In this document: positions 63,572 through 64,000 of the stretch, piece by piece | Numbering within the stretch: the first letter of the stretch is position 1 | How the letters are laid out: the number at the start of each line of letters is the position of its first letter | From: Rhodospirillaceae bacterium | GTDB lineage: Bacteria; Pseudomonadota; Alphaproteobacteria; Rhodospirillales; Rhodospirillaceae | Length of the DNA stretch: 64,000 bases | Reading direction: 5' to 3' | NCBI GenBank assembly: GCA_029243545.1 | Contig: JAQWRV010000033.1 | Location: 20,780 to 84,779 of the forward strand | Made by a program: the position numbers and the translations under genes | The notes under the pieces: generated by a model | Told to the model about the DNA's origin: nothing | What the model saw: only the letters and a program-made list of their open reading frames with translations | Database searches by the model: none

Positions 63572-64000
63572 ATGCATACTCAAATTGACAAAATGCGGAC
63601 TGTCCGGTCCCTCGCCCTAGTGTCTGTTTGCTTCGTAGCGCTGGTGCTGGGAAGCTGTGCCAAAGACATCAATGCCCGCGGAAATTTGCCGCCCGAAGAA
63701 GCGCTCTCGCAATTGGCCCCCGGTGAGCAAACTCGACAAGACGTGCAATTGATTCTGGGAACACCATCCCATGTCGCCTCATTCGGCCGTGAAACATGGT
63801 ACTATATCAGCGCACTTACGACGCAATACGCGTTTTACTCAGTCGAAGAAATTGAGCGGGATGTTTACGCCCTACAGTTTGACGAAAGAGGGATTTTACA
63901 AGAAGTCAAAACCTATGGCCTTGGCGATGGTGAAGAGATTCAAGTGGTCGAACGCGAAACGCCTACTATGGGCCGCGAATTCAGCCTGATTGAACAATTA
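63572..64000 (+). CDS. bamE: outer membrane assembly lipoprotein BamE, 3' end outside window
   Basis: The 5' part of the BamE/OmlA lipoprotein gene runs to the window edge without a stop. The signal MRTVRSLALVSVCFVALVLG has lipobox LGSC. The mature part has the SmpA/OmlA pattern: ALSQLAPGEQTRQDVQLILG, TPSHVASFGRETWYYIS and VYALQFDERGILQEVKTY. In-frame ATGs at 63542, 63572 and 63593 are possible starts. The last gives the neatest signal peptide, the first has a distant GAGG. BamE is part of the complex that inserts outer membrane beta-barrels. Confidence 0.93.
   Translation, partial: MHTQIDKMRTVRSLALVSVCFVALVLGSCAKDINARGNLPPEEALSQLAPGEQTRQDVQLILGTPSHVASFGRETWYYISALTTQYAFYSVEEIERDVYALQFDERGILQEVKTYGLGDGEEIQVVERETPTMGREFSLIEQL

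Noticed and set aside
1..64000. CRISPR arrays, insertion sequences, prophage or integrase genes
   Set aside because: No regularly spaced repeats, transposase or integrase motifs were seen on either strand.

Overview
The window comes from an alphaproteobacterium, most likely in or near the Rhodospirillales. The evidence is gene order and content: the run dusB-ntrB-ntrC-ntrY-ntrX-trkA-dat-hfq-hflX beside a fused ispDF, the run lytic transglycosylase-rlpA-dac-tmk-holB-metG-tatD, and rpmF-plsX-fabH-ihfA-merR next to a ubiquinol-cytochrome c chaperone and bamE. No IS element, prophage or CRISPR array was recognised.

Region 1 (1-18.9 kb) is accessory and catabolic in flavour: alpha/beta-hydrolase-fold proteins, a glyoxalase-fold (VOC) protein, an NTF2/SnoaL-fold protein, two coupled MFS transporters, a secreted amidohydrolase, a tandem nitrilase-like pair, a tandem pair of Tat-exported DUF1838-like proteins, a DsbA/FrnE-like oxidoreductase, an NmrA-like Rossmann protein with an apparent Tat signal, and a Tat-exported double alpha/beta-hydrolase. 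Two decayed Rossmann (SDR/NmrA) genes lie in it. Tandem duplication is frequent. Several hydrolase-fold domains lack the catalytic serine.

Region 2 (19-26 kb) holds tRNA-Ser(UGA), then mtnP-mtnA-class II aldolase. That gene set fits salvage of methylthioadenosine through the 'DHAP shunt'. A polysaccharide pyruvyl transferase-like gene and a THI5/NMT1-type ABC transporter follow on the other strand.

Region 3 (26-34 kb) is backbone: cell-wall enzymes (MltB-type transglycosylase, RlpA, DacA/C-type carboxypeptidase), then tmk, holB, metG and tatD.

Region 4 (34.2-42.3 kb) is an apparent accessory insert between tatD and mazG. It has two lipoproteins, a Kdo-hydroxylase-like oxygenase and the most unusual locus of the window. 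That locus is a duplicated two-gene cassette (a small helical protein plus a predicted SAM methyltransferase carrying a Tat signal) on either side of a third, oppositely oriented methyltransferase. An SRAP (YedK) DNA-protein-crosslinking peptidase closes the insert.

Region 5 (42.5-57.6 kb) is backbone: mazG, an inositol-monophosphatase-family gene, hflX, hfq, a HAD hydrolase, D-amino acid transaminase, trkA, the NtrYX and NtrBC two-component systems, dusB and ispDF. NtrX lacks a recognisable GAFTGA loop.

Region 6 (57.6-64 kb) opens with a decayed cutA that appears to be split by about 330 bp of a foreign racemase-like gene. A small conserved-looking gene, tRNA-Pro(GGG), merR, ihfA, fabH, plsX, rpmF, yceD/DUF177, the cytochrome bc1 assembly chaperone and the 5' part of bamE follow. 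Starts were moved downstream of the longest ORF where a Shine-Dalgarno sequence, signal peptide or overlap with the previous stop supported it.
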